Source: Flavobacterium aerium
GTDB taxonomy: Bacteria; Bacteroidota; Bacteroidia; Flavobacteriales; Flavobacteriaceae
Length of the DNA stretch: 64,000 bases
Direction of reading: 5' to 3'
Assembly (NCBI RefSeq): GCF_030766725.1
Contig: NZ_JARQWR010000007.1
Location: 1-64,000, forward strand
Shown: piece after piece, positions 30,274 to 38,786 of the stretch
Position numbering within the stretch: the first letter of the stretch is position 1
Layout: every line of letters starts with the position of its first letter
Made by a program: the position numbers and the translations under genes
The notes under the pieces: generated by a model
What the model saw: only the letters and a program-made list of their open reading frames with translations
What the model was told of the DNA's origin: nothing
The model's database searches: none

Positions 30274-30885
30274 TTATGAATCTTCATGGTGTTCAAAAGC
30301 AGGCAATGACCATCTATATTTTACAGCCATTAATCGAATGGCAATAATAATTCCAGTTGTTACAACATAAAGCACATCTTCTGTCATACCCATAGCACGC
30401 AATCCGAAAAAGATAGCTCCTCCAACAATACAAATTGTTGCATATATTTCTTTTCTGAAAATAACAGGAATCTCATTACATAAAATATCCCTGGATACAC
30501 CACCAAAGCATGCCGTCATTGTACCTAGAGCAATACAGATAACTGGATTTAAATTAATTTCAAGTCCTTTTTCTATACCAACAATCGTAAAAACACCTAA
30601 TCCAATCGTGTCAAACAATAGTAATGACTTTCGGAATGAATCAAGTTTTTTTCTAAAAACTAACGCTAAAAAGAAGCCTAAGATAATAACATACAATGAA
30701 TTTAAATCCCTCATCCAACCTACTGGAGTACGACCAATTAATACATCACGTAGTGTTCCTCCTCCTACTGCGGTAAATAGACCTATGATAAATACACCAA
30801 ATGGATCCATCTTTTTACTCATACCCGTTAGTACACCTGAAATGGCAAATGCCATTGTACCTAAAATTTCTATTATATAAAACAT
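30274..30885 (-). CDS. Trimeric intracellular cation channel (TRIC) family protein, YicG-like
   Basis: A 203-residue membrane protein with seven predicted segments in two repeated halves. Each half carries a glycine-rich kink followed by Arg-Asp: 'AVGGGTLRDVLIG' (39-51) and 'ACFGGVSRDIL' (about 124-134). This is the UPF0126/TRIC signature, and prokaryotic members form cation channels as homotrimers. It overlaps the RDD gene by one base and is co-transcribed with it. Physiological role in bacteria is not well established. Family assignment is secure. Confidence 0.93.
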   Translation of the reverse strand: MFYIIEILGTMAFAISGVLTGMSKKMDPFGVFIIGLFTAVGGGTLRDVLIGRTPVGWMRDLNSLYVIILGFFLALVFRKKLDSFRKSLLLFDTIGLGVFTIVGIEKGLEINLNPVICIALGTMTACFGGVSRDILCNEIPVIFRKEIYATICIVGGAIFFGLRAMGMTEDVLYVVTTGIIIAIRLMAVKYRWSLPAFEHHEDS

Positions 30886-31628
30886 TACATGTTCTGGGTA
30901 TAAAAGTTATAATCTTTTAAAATTGTTTTGATAAAATCTTCATCGTTTCCAGATTGATTTTTAATTCCGGTAACTGTTTCAATTTTATCTCGTAGCTTGG
31001 ATAACACTATCAAATCTCTATTCTGCATTGCAGTATGGTAGGTTTCTTTTACAATACGAACATCATTATCACTTAACTTTATTACCAAAGGATAGATGGG
31101 CACATATTGATCTCCTATTTCCTCTAATATGGTATGATTAATATTGATATTATTTTTCAAAGTGATAACTGCTGTTCCAGCAGTCATATCGCCCAATCGC
31201 TGCGTTTTTTCACTCATAATCATGCTAATCAATCCAATTACTCCAAAGTTAGAATTAACATCTATAATTCGAAATAACCAACGCATCAAATAATCGCCAA
31301 AAGAGGCTTGATAACCTTCAATTTTCACTACTTTAATTTTCAATATTCTCTTCCCAAAAGTTTGCCCTTCTAGGAAACTTTCTAGAATTAAAGAATAGAA
31401 TAATGCGGGAGAATAGAACATTACAATTACAGCCATCCTAGACCACATATCCATTCGTCCAATAACATCACTAATTCCAAATGTGTAAAAGAAAATATAA
31501 AAGACAAAAATTATATATGCGATTTTAATCACATAATCCAAAAGGAAGGCAAAAATTCTATCCCCCACAGAAGCGGCGGTAAAATTAATCATAACATTTT
31601 GAGTCGTATTTATTGATAGTTCTGACAT
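30885..31628 (-). CDS. RDD family membrane protein
   Basis: A 247-residue protein. Its first 160 residues hold the RDD domain: Arg24 in 'VGDRIFAFLLDYVIK', Asp31, and the typical 'FLEGQTFGKRILKIKVV' loop after the second hydrophobic block. A cytoplasmic C-terminal tail of about 85 charged residues follows. RDD proteins are of uncertain function, with transport suggested for some. It is divergent from the SpoIIM operon, and this RDD/SpoIIM head-to-head arrangement suggests a functional link. Confidence 0.9.
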   Translation of the reverse strand: MSELSINTTQNVMINFTAASVGDRIFAFLLDYVIKIAYIIFVFYIFFYTFGISDVIGRMDMWSRMAVIVMFYSPALFYSLILESFLEGQTFGKRILKIKVVKIEGYQASFGDYLMRWLFRIIDVNSNFGVIGLISMIMSEKTQRLGDMTAGTAVITLKNNININHTILEEIGDQYVPIYPLVIKLSDNDVRIVKETYHTAMQNRDLIVLSKLRDKIETVTGIKNQSGNDEDFIKTILKDYNFYTQNM

Positions 31629-31656
31629 ATTTTATATTTTAGCTTCATGATTATTG

Positions 31657-31664
31657 TATATTTG
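31657..31664 (+). promoter_or_regulatory. -7 promoter box (SpoIIM-MoxR-DUF58 operon)
   Basis: TATATTTG, a full consensus match, in the divergent gap between the RDD gene and the SpoIIM gene, 54 bases before the SpoIIM ATG. No TTG at good spacing is visible. Confidence 0.45.
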
Positions 31665-31718
31665 TTAATATACTAAAGCTTACTTTCATTAATACTAAAT
31701 TCATTTGATCCTCATTTT

Positions 31719-32699
31719 ATGAGAGAAATAGCCTTCATTAAACAAAATAAAGAAAAATGGCTTTCATTTGAAGAAGCTATTTTCGGTAAAGCTAAAAAAA
31801 ATCCTGATGAAATGGCTAGTTTATATATACAATTAGTCAACGATTTATCCTACGCACAGACCTATTACTCCAAAAGTAAAACGGTTGTTTACCTTAATTA
31901 TTTGGCGTCGCAAATCTATCAAAGAATTTACAAAACCAAAAGAACAAAAACGAATAGAATTCAATACTTCTTCACAACTGAAGTACCGCTAATTGTTTAT
32001 CAATATCGCCGTTATTTGGTATATGCTTTTATTTTATTCTTCGCTACCGTATCATTTGGCGTTTTATCGGCTAAATATGATGATACTTTTGTAAGACTTA
32101 TACTCGGAGATGATTATGTTAATGAGACTTTAGAAAACATCAAAAACGGTAATCCCGTTGCAATCTATACCACCGGAAGTAATTGGGGTGGTTTTATTGC
32201 GATTACCATGAATAACCTTTATGTAGGTGCACGCTGTTTTATTTTTGGCGTTTTTGGTGGTGTGGGTACATTTTATGTCATGCTACAAAATAGCCTGATG
32301 ATAGGTGCTTTCCAATATTTCTTTTACCAAGAAGGGGTATTCTGGGAAAGTGTACGCGGAATCTGGATTCATGGATCAATGGAAATTTTTGCCATTGTAA
32401 TTGAATGTGCAGCTGGTTTTATCTTAGGAGCAAGTATATTGTTTCCAAAAACCTATTCTCGAATGAATTCCTTTAAAATTGGCTTCAAAAATTCATTAAA
32501 AATATTTCTAAGCACCATTCCTTTTACGATTGCTGCTGGGTTTCTGGAAGGTTTTATTACACGTTACTCTGTAAGTATGCCGCATTGGCTTAGTGTATTC
32601 ATCATACTTTCCACCCTTTCATTAATTTCATACTATTTCTTGATTTACCCTTTCATTATTAACAAAAAATTTAAAAATCATAATGTTCATATTATTTAA
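31719..32699 (+). CDS. SpoIIM family membrane protein
   Basis: A 326-residue protein. A cytoplasmic N-terminal region of about 100 residues ('FIKQNKEKWLSFEEAIFGKA', 'DLSYAQTYYSKSK') precedes several membrane segments. The SpoIIM hallmark 'IHGSMEIFAIVIECAAGFIL' is clear, with the glycine-rich 'ITMNNLYVGARCFIFGVFGG' before it. In endospore formers SpoIIM belongs to the engulfment peptidoglycan machinery. Nothing else in the window suggests sporulation, so the role here must differ. It is the first gene of a tightly packed six-gene operon and overlaps the next gene by 17 bases. Confidence 0.9.
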   Translation: MREIAFIKQNKEKWLSFEEAIFGKAKKNPDEMASLYIQLVNDLSYAQTYYSKSKTVVYLNYLASQIYQRIYKTKRTKTNRIQYFFTTEVPLIVYQYRRYLVYAFILFFATVSFGVLSAKYDDTFVRLILGDDYVNETLENIKNGNPVAIYTTGSNWGGFIAITMNNLYVGARCFIFGVFGGVGTFYVMLQNSLMIGAFQYFFYQEGVFWESVRGIWIHGSMEIFAIVIECAAGFILGASILFPKTYSRMNSFKIGFKNSLKIFLSTIPFTIAAGFLEGFITRYSVSMPHWLSVFIILSTLSLISYYFLIYPFIINKKFKNHNVHII

Positions 32700-33639
32700 A
32701 AAAAGAGGATTTAGTGAATTCGTAAGCGATACTTTTTCATTTTTTAAGCAAAATGGAAAACACTTTTTCAAGAACTATTTAATCATGAATGGTATTCCAT
32801 TACTGGTTATTACTGTTTTGATTTATTTTATCTTCAAAGTATACTTTGAAATTCTCTTTGGTGGTTCAATAAATGCCGAACCTGATTTTAATATATTTTC
32901 AGGTTATTTTAATAACAACATGGGCTTAATTATAGGGACACTAATTGTCTTTGTAGTGATGCTATTTACATTAACATTATTGAATTTTGCTTATCCAGCA
33001 GTATACTTGGAATTATATGAGCAAAACAAGGGGAATAACTTCACAATAAGAGATATTGCGAAACAAATTAAGCTAAAAGCAGGACGAATAATCTCCTTTA
33101 GCATTGGTGGTTTTTTCATACTTTTCCCGCTAACAATACTAGTTTTTGGATTATTAATCTTATCCATTTTTATTATTATTGGAATTCCATTAATTATCAT
33201 TGGAGTTCCCGCCTATGTAAGCTGGATTACATTGAGTTTCTACGAACATATTAATAATGACAAAGGATTTTTCAGTGCTTTAAGAAAAGGATTTCAGCTT
33301 GTAAAAGAACAATTTTGGCCAACAGTAGGTTCAACTATCATTTGCTATTTAATCATCCAGGCAATAGTAACGATTGTAGCATTGGTTCCATATGTAATTG
33401 GAATGATAAGTCTTTTTACCAGTACAACGAGTGGGAAATCAGCCGTAGATCCTGAACAAACTGGTTTCTTTGCTACTATGATGATTATTGCTATGGTTGT
33501 CTCCACGCTTGCTAATTATATCATGAATAACTTATTAATAACGAATCAAGGTATAATCTACTATAGTATTAGAGAAATAAATGAAAATAACACACCTCAA
33601 AGCGATATTGAATTGATCGGAACCTCTCATAGTGAATAA
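32683..33639 (+). CDS. Multi-pass membrane protein of unknown function in the SpoIIM-MoxR operon
   Basis: A 318-residue integral membrane protein with about six hydrophobic segments. One is a very Ile-rich stretch, 'LSIFIIIGIPLIIIGVPAYV'. The repeat-like element 'GFFSALRKGFQLVKEQFWPT' resembles glycerophosphoryl-diester-phosphodiesterase-type or DUF4013-like membrane domains, but I cannot assign a family with confidence. Both ends overlap neighbours: 17 bases with the SpoIIM gene and 8 bases with the DUF4129 gene. Function unknown; operon membership is certain from the overlaps. Confidence 0.85.
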   Translation: MFILFKKRGFSEFVSDTFSFFKQNGKHFFKNYLIMNGIPLLVITVLIYFIFKVYFEILFGGSINAEPDFNIFSGYFNNNMGLIIGTLIVFVVMLFTLTLLNFAYPAVYLELYEQNKGNNFTIRDIAKQIKLKAGRIISFSIGGFFILFPLTILVFGLLILSIFIIIGIPLIIIGVPAYVSWITLSFYEHINNDKGFFSALRKGFQLVKEQFWPTVGSTIICYLIIQAIVTIVALVPYVIGMISLFTSTTSGKSAVDPEQTGFFATMMIIAMVVSTLANYIMNNLLITNQGIIYYSIREINENNTPQSDIELIGTSHSE

Positions 33640-34387
33640 ACTACTCTTATATCTATTTTTACTTTGTGCAGCTCCATCATGGGCGCAAGATTCATTGGCA
33701 GCAGTCAAGAAAGATACTATTGTCTTTACTGAAAAAGATATTATTTTAGACCATAGTGCGGTTAAGCTGCAAAAATTTGAGAAGAACTTCCAACAAAAAT
33801 ATACAGACGATGACTTCCAATATAAGCCTAGAGCTGTAGAACAAAACATGTGGCAACGCTTTGTTACATGGCTTAAAAATACACTTTCAAAATTATTCAG
33901 TTTTGGAGGAGATGGTCCATCGGGTAAAGTAATCGAAATAACACTGAAAGTCTTAGCTGTAATAGTTATCATCTTTGTTATTTATCTGATTGTAAAAGCC
34001 ATTATGAATAAGGAAGGACAATGGATTTTTGGCCGATCATCCGATAAAAAAATAATTCGCTATGATGAGATTGAAAAACAAATTCATTTGATTGATTTTG
34101 AAAAATTGATTCAAAACTCGTTACAATCTGGCGAACGACGTCTATCCATTCGATATTACTATTTATGGCTCCTAAAAAAGATGGCAGAAAAAGAAATCAT
34201 TGAATGGGATCCCGAAAAAACAAATTCAGATTACCTATATGAAATAAAGAATGAGGCCCTAAAAAGTGAATTCTCATACCTCTCCTATCTGTATAATTAC
34301 ATTTGGTATGGTGAATTTGATCTGGATGAGCCTGCTTTCGAAAAAGCAAAAATAGCCTTTGAAAAAGCAATTCAAACTGTACGATAA
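33632..34387 (+). CDS. DUF4129 domain-containing protein
   Basis: A 251-residue protein. It has a signal sequence ('LLLYLFLLCAAPSWAQD'), a short periplasmic region, one membrane helix at about 103-123 and a cytoplasmic C-terminal domain. That domain contains 'GERRLSIRYYYLWLLKKMAE' and 'NYIWYGEFDLDEPAFEKAK', the DUF4129 pattern. It starts with GTG at 33632, inside the end of the previous gene, and overlaps the DUF4350 gene by one base. DUF4129 proteins commonly travel with MoxR and DUF58 genes, as here. Molecular function unknown. Confidence 0.87.
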   Translation: MNKLLLYLFLLCAAPSWAQDSLAAVKKDTIVFTEKDIILDHSAVKLQKFEKNFQQKYTDDDFQYKPRAVEQNMWQRFVTWLKNTLSKLFSFGGDGPSGKVIEITLKVLAVIVIIFVIYLIVKAIMNKEGQWIFGRSSDKKIIRYDEIEKQIHLIDFEKLIQNSLQSGERRLSIRYYYLWLLKKMAEKEIIEWDPEKTNSDYLYEIKNEALKSEFSYLSYLYNYIWYGEFDLDEPAFEKAKIAFEKAIQTVR

Positions 34388-35583
34388 TGAATAGAACACT
34401 TAAAATATATATCTTTTTTCTTGTTCTGGTAATCATCGGAATAACTGTTATTGATGCCAATAGACCTAAACCTATCAACTGGACACCTACGTATGGCATA
34501 AAGGATAAAATCCCTTTTGGTATGTATGTATTCAACAAGGAATTAGACAGCCTTTTTAAAGGACAAAATATTCATCGTTTGACCAAAACGGCCTATGAAT
34601 ACTTTGATCCTAAATACACTTATGAAACCAATTCATATGATGCAAAAGGTACATTTTTAGCAATTGCGCAAAATTATGAGATTGATCCAGAATCTACTAA
34701 TGAACTACTCTACTTTGCAGAACATGGAAATGATGTTTTCTTAAGCATGCAATCCTTTTCGCAACAATTAATGGACAGTCTTAAAATTGATTACAAAAGT
34801 AGCTTCAATAGCAATGATAGTTTATACAGCTCATTAGTAAATCCCAATTTAGGAAACCAGAAATATAAAATTGTAGAAGGATCTTCCACTAATTATTTCT
34901 CAAAAATTGACACACTAACGACCTCTGTATTAGGTTACCAAACTGTTGGCAGTCAGAAATTCACCAATTTCATTAAAGTTCCCTATAAGGCTGGGAATTT
35001 CTATCTGCATTTACAACCTAATGCTTTTACCAACTTTCATTTATTAAATGAAAAGAATTATGAATATGCCCAAAAAGTATTATCCTATATCAATCAACCA
35101 GAAATATACTGGTATATAAAATCTGCGGCAAACAATGAGATGTCATCTTCACCAATGCGTTATATATTAACTCAACCCGCATTAAAATGGGCCTGGTACA
35201 TCTTTTTAATTGGTATGGTGATTTTCATGATTTTCAATGCCAAAAGAAGACAACGCATTATACCGATTATTACACCTTTATCAAATACAACTATAGAATT
35301 CACGAAAACCATTGGAAACCTGTATGCACAGGAAGGCGATCATGACACTATGATTGATAAAAAAATTATTTATTTCCTAGAAAAAATAAGACATGATTAT
35401 CTAATGGACACTACTGTACTGGACAATAATTTTATTAAAAAATTACACCAAAAAACAGGGAAAGATATACTTCTCATACAAAGAATTGTACTTTTGATTA
35501 ATCAGCATAAAAAAGGAAACTTTACCAGTGTCGAAAGTGACCTGATAGAAATTAACAACACTATAGAAAATTTATTGAGCTAA
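34387..35583 (+). CDS. DUF4350 domain-containing protein
   Basis: A 398-residue protein. An N-terminal membrane anchor (about 7-21) is followed by a periplasmic domain of about 240 residues with 'DKIPFGMYVFNKELDSLFKG' and 'LLYFAEHGNDVFLSMQSFSQ', the DUF4350 (GATase-like) pattern. A second membrane helix ('WAWYIFLIGMVIFMIFN') and a cytoplasmic tail with helical repeats come after it. One-base overlaps with both neighbours indicate translational coupling. The position between DUF4129 and MoxR is the standard arrangement in this group of genes. Function unknown. Confidence 0.87.
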   Translation: MNRTLKIYIFFLVLVIIGITVIDANRPKPINWTPTYGIKDKIPFGMYVFNKELDSLFKGQNIHRLTKTAYEYFDPKYTYETNSYDAKGTFLAIAQNYEIDPESTNELLYFAEHGNDVFLSMQSFSQQLMDSLKIDYKSSFNSNDSLYSSLVNPNLGNQKYKIVEGSSTNYFSKIDTLTTSVLGYQTVGSQKFTNFIKVPYKAGNFYLHLQPNAFTNFHLLNEKNYEYAQKVLSYINQPEIYWYIKSAANNEMSSSPMRYILTQPALKWAWYIFLIGMVIFMIFNAKRRQRIIPIITPLSNTTIEFTKTIGNLYAQEGDHDTMIDKKIIYFLEKIRHDYLMDTTVLDNNFIKKLHQKTGKDILLIQRIVLLINQHKKGNFTSVESDLIEINNTIENLLS

Positions 35584-36599
35584 TGAATACTTTAGATCCG
35601 AATAATCCAGAACCGCATATGAATGAAAATGTAAATTTTCAATCTCGCATAGACTTAACGAAACTACAAGAAAGTATTCAAGCCATTAAAAATGAGCTTG
35701 AAACCGTAATCGTTGGGCAAGAAAAAATGATTGACCAACTCCTTGTTGCAATCCTTTCTAATGGTCACGTACTAATCGAAGGTGTACCAGGTGTTGCTAA
35801 AACAATTACAGCAAAATTATTAGCCAAAACTTTAAATATTGGGTTTAGCCGTATTCAGTTTACGCCTGATTTAATGCCTTCAGATATTTTGGGAACTTCC
35901 GTTTATGATTTGAAAAAATCAGAATTTGAATTTAAAAAAGGACCTATTTTTTCCAACCTAATCTTAATTGATGAAATCAATCGTGCTCCTGCAAAAACAC
36001 AGGCAGCATTATTTGAGGTAATGGAAGAAAGACAAATTACTATGGATGGAACTACTTATACCTTAGAAACACCATTTCTAGTATTGGCAACACAGAATCC
36101 TATTGAACAAGAAGGAACCTATCGCTTACCTGAAGCACAGTTAGATCGATTTTTATTCAAAATTAATATCGATTACCCTAACCTATCAGAGGAAGTTATT
36201 ATCCTTCAAAGAGAACACGTATTACAAGACAAAGGAAAACTAGAAAACATTCAAGCCATTCTATCTGCTAGTGATATTAAGCAATATCAATCCTTAGTAA
36301 AACAAGTAATTGTTGAGCCACAATTATTAGAATACATTGCTAAAATTGTAGTAAACACACGAGAAAATGCCTTTTTATATTTAGGAGCATCACCTAGAGC
36401 TTCTATCGCAATTTTAAATGCAGCCAAAGGATATGCAGCCATAAGAGGACGTGATTTTGTTACTCCAGAAGACATTAAGGAATCTGCCATTCCAGTATTA
36501 CAACATCGTGTAATTGTAACACCAGAGCGAGAAATGGAAGGCATCAACAGCACCGAAATTATTAAACAAATCATTGAAACGGTAGAAATACCTCGATAA
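35583..36599 (+). CDS. MoxR-family AAA+ ATPase
   Basis: A 338-residue cytoplasmic AAA+ protein. It has Walker A 'GVPGVAKT' (67-74), Walker B 'LILIDEINRAPAKTQ' (126-140), the MoxR block 'VMEERQITMDG', sensor 1 in 'VLATQNPIEQEGTYRLPEAQ' and an Arg-rich C-terminal lid ('GASPRASIAIL'). MoxR ATPases act as chaperones that mature or insert metal ions into partner proteins, often with VWA or DUF58 partners. The DUF58 gene follows with a one-base overlap. Client protein unknown. Family assignment is secure. Confidence 0.95.
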   Translation: MNTLDPNNPEPHMNENVNFQSRIDLTKLQESIQAIKNELETVIVGQEKMIDQLLVAILSNGHVLIEGVPGVAKTITAKLLAKTLNIGFSRIQFTPDLMPSDILGTSVYDLKKSEFEFKKGPIFSNLILIDEINRAPAKTQAALFEVMEERQITMDGTTYTLETPFLVLATQNPIEQEGTYRLPEAQLDRFLFKINIDYPNLSEEVIILQREHVLQDKGKLENIQAILSASDIKQYQSLVKQVIVEPQLLEYIAKIVVNTRENAFLYLGASPRASIAILNAAKGYAAIRGRDFVTPEDIKESAIPVLQHRVIVTPEREMEGINSTEIIKQIIETVEIPR

Positions 36600-37930
36600 T
36601 GCAATTATTTAGAAAACTCTATATCAACAATCTATTCTTCTATACACTACTGGGTGTAATAGCAGCCTTTGGATTTGCTTTTGTTTTCCCAGCATTGTAC
36701 AATGTCGCATGGCTATTACTATTAATTGCTTGTATCTTCTTGTTCTTAGATATTTTAATCCTTTTCTTGGCAAAAAACGGCATTGAAGCCACTCGTATCA
36801 CTCCAGAAAAATTATCCAATGGAGATGAAAACCCCATTAATGTGAGTATTCGGAATTATTATACTTTCCCTGTTACAGCAAAGATAATCGATGAAATCCC
36901 ATTTCAATTTCAAGTTAGAAACTTTGAAATCGACAGAAAGATTAAAGCTTCTTCGGAAGATGAAATCAATTATTTATTGAGACCAACTGAACGAGGAGAA
37001 TACTTCTTTGGGAATTTAAACATCTATGTTTCTTCTCCTTTACGTTTAGCTGCCAGGCGATTTACGTTCAATAAAGATCAAATGGTACCAACCTATCCAT
37101 CTTATATTCAATTACGAAAATACGATCTGATTGCTTTTTCAAACAATTTGTTTCAATATGGTATTAAAAAAATACGTCGTATAGGACACACGATGGAATT
37201 TGAACAGATTAAAGAATATGTGCAAGGCGACGATATTAGAACCTTAAACTGGAAAGCAACTGCCAAAAGCAATCGCTTAATGGTAAATCAGTTTCAAGAT
37301 GAAAAATCACAATCCGTTTATATGGTTATTGATAAGGGCCGTGTAATGAAAATGCCTTTTAATGGTCTTAGCTTACTCGATTATGCCATCAATGCAACAT
37401 TAGTATTATCCAATGTTATCCTAAAAAAACAAGATAAAGCTGGAATGTTTACTTTTTCAAAAAAAGTAGAGAATCGTGTAGTTGCCGAAAAGAGATCTTC
37501 TCAAATGCAAAAGATTCTTGAAAGCTTATACAATATCAAAACAGATTATTTCGAGTCTGATTTTAGTCGATTATATGTTGATGTCAAAAAGAATATTAAT
37601 CAGCGTAGCTTGATCTTATTATATACCAATTTTGAAACCATCGATAATCTAAACCGTCAACTACCCTATTTAAAAGCCATCGCAAAAACGCATTTATTAA
37701 TTGTCGTTTTCTTTAATAATACTGAATTGAATGAATTCATTCATAAAAAAGCAGAAAATATTCAAGAAGTATATGACAAAATTATTGCTGAAAAATTTGC
37801 CTTTGAGAAACGTTTAATCGTCAATGAACTTAAAAAATATGGTATCCATTCTGTATTAACACAACCTGAAAATCTGACTTTAGATACCATTAATAAATAT
37901 TTAGAAATCAAAGCCCGAGGAATATTATAA
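36599..37930 (+). CDS. DUF58 domain-containing protein
   Basis: A 443-residue protein. Two N-terminal membrane helices (about 13-60) precede an Ig-like periplasmic region and a DUF58/VWA-like domain. The DUF58 signature is clear at about 194-232: 'HTMEFEQIKEYVQGDDIRTL' then 'NWKATAKSNRLMVNQF'. A MIDAS-like region follows at 'YMVIDKGRVM'; the usual DxSxS is degenerate (Asp-Lys-Gly). It is the last gene of the operon and the natural partner of the MoxR ATPase. A role in cell-envelope integrity has been proposed for MoxR/DUF58 systems in general; none can be read here. Confidence 0.92.
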   Translation: MQLFRKLYINNLFFYTLLGVIAAFGFAFVFPALYNVAWLLLLIACIFLFLDILILFLAKNGIEATRITPEKLSNGDENPINVSIRNYYTFPVTAKIIDEIPFQFQVRNFEIDRKIKASSEDEINYLLRPTERGEYFFGNLNIYVSSPLRLAARRFTFNKDQMVPTYPSYIQLRKYDLIAFSNNLFQYGIKKIRRIGHTMEFEQIKEYVQGDDIRTLNWKATAKSNRLMVNQFQDEKSQSVYMVIDKGRVMKMPFNGLSLLDYAINATLVLSNVILKKQDKAGMFTFSKKVENRVVAEKRSSQMQKILESLYNIKTDYFESDFSRLYVDVKKNINQRSLILLYTNFETIDNLNRQLPYLKAIAKTHLLIVVFFNNTELNEFIHKKAENIQEVYDKIIAEKFAFEKRLIVNELKKYGIHSVLTQPENLTLDTINKYLEIKARGIL

Positions 37931-37948
37931 ATCCAAAGTTGAATCTAT

Positions 37949-37956
37949 TAACTTTG
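37949..37956 (+). promoter_or_regulatory. -7 promoter box (TrmH-type methyltransferase)
   Basis: TAACTTTG matches TAnnTTTG, 25 bases before the ATG at 37982, in the short gap after the DUF58 gene. No well-placed TTG. Confidence 0.4.
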
Positions 37957-37981
37957 TAGCTTCTTATGACTTTCTATTATT

Positions 37982-38773
37982 ATGATAAAACAAATTACCA
38001 GTATACAGAATCCTTTTATTAAATCTCTTGTACAACTACAGGAAAAAGCCAAAGCAAGAAAACAAAGTGGTACCTTTCTAATTGAAGGCCAAAGAGAAAT
38101 TGCTATGGCCATTAAAGGCGGTTATACTATTGAAACAATATTATTCTACCCACCAATATACACTGAAAAACAAGCACATACATTATCCAGAAGCGCTGAC
38201 CTTATAGAAATTAATCAAGAAATCTATCAGAAATTAGCTTACCGTGATACTACCGAAGGTGTTATTGCTATTGCAAAAAGTAAGAGCTTGAATCTATCCG
38301 ACTTAAATCTTGGAGACAATCCTTTAATTGTAATCGCCGAAGCTCCTGAAAAACCAGGTAATATCGGTGCAATATTACGTACAGCCGATGCGGCCAATGT
38401 GGACGCCGTAATTATAGCAAATCCAAAAGGTGATTTATACAATCCAAATATTGTTCGGTCTAGTGTAGGATGCATTTTCACCAATACTATTGCAACAGGT
38501 ACAACCGAAGAGGTTATTGCTTTCTTAAAAGAACGCAATATTTCTATTTACTGCGCAACATTGCAAGATTCTACTTCCTATCATACCCAAAACTTCACTA
38601 CCCCTACGGCATTAGTTGTCGGTACTGAAGCAACAGGTTTAAGCGATACTTGGCGAGTAGCAAGCACACAAAATATTATTATTCCTATGCAAGGCGAGAT
38701 TGACTCTATGAATGTTTCAGTTGCCGCAGCCATATTAATTTTTGAAGCAAAACGTCAAAGAGGATTCAACTAA
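37982..38773 (+). CDS. TrmH/SpoU-family RNA 2'-O-methyltransferase
   Basis: A 263-residue protein that would methylate a ribose 2'-OH in rRNA or tRNA using S-adenosylmethionine. An N-terminal substrate-binding domain (1-100, 'FLIEGQREIAMAI') precedes the knotted SPOUT domain. Its three motifs are 'EKPGNIGAILRTADAANVDA', 'LVVGTEATGLSDTW' and 'IPMQGEIDSMNVSVAAAILI'. The layout resembles RlmB-type 23S rRNA enzymes, but the target base cannot be decided from sequence. It lies 14 bases before the serine hydrolase gene. Confidence 0.92.
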   Translation: MIKQITSIQNPFIKSLVQLQEKAKARKQSGTFLIEGQREIAMAIKGGYTIETILFYPPIYTEKQAHTLSRSADLIEINQEIYQKLAYRDTTEGVIAIAKSKSLNLSDLNLGDNPLIVIAEAPEKPGNIGAILRTADAANVDAVIIANPKGDLYNPNIVRSSVGCIFTNTIATGTTEEVIAFLKERNISIYCATLQDSTSYHTQNFTTPTALVVGTEATGLSDTWRVASTQNIIIPMQGEIDSMNVSVAAAILIFEAKRQRGFN

Positions 38774-38786
38774 AAGATAAACCATT

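Noticed and set aside
31719..32699. Sporulation function for the SpoIIM gene
   Set aside because: No other sporulation gene is present and the neighbours are MoxR/DUF58-type genes; the family name does not imply spores here.
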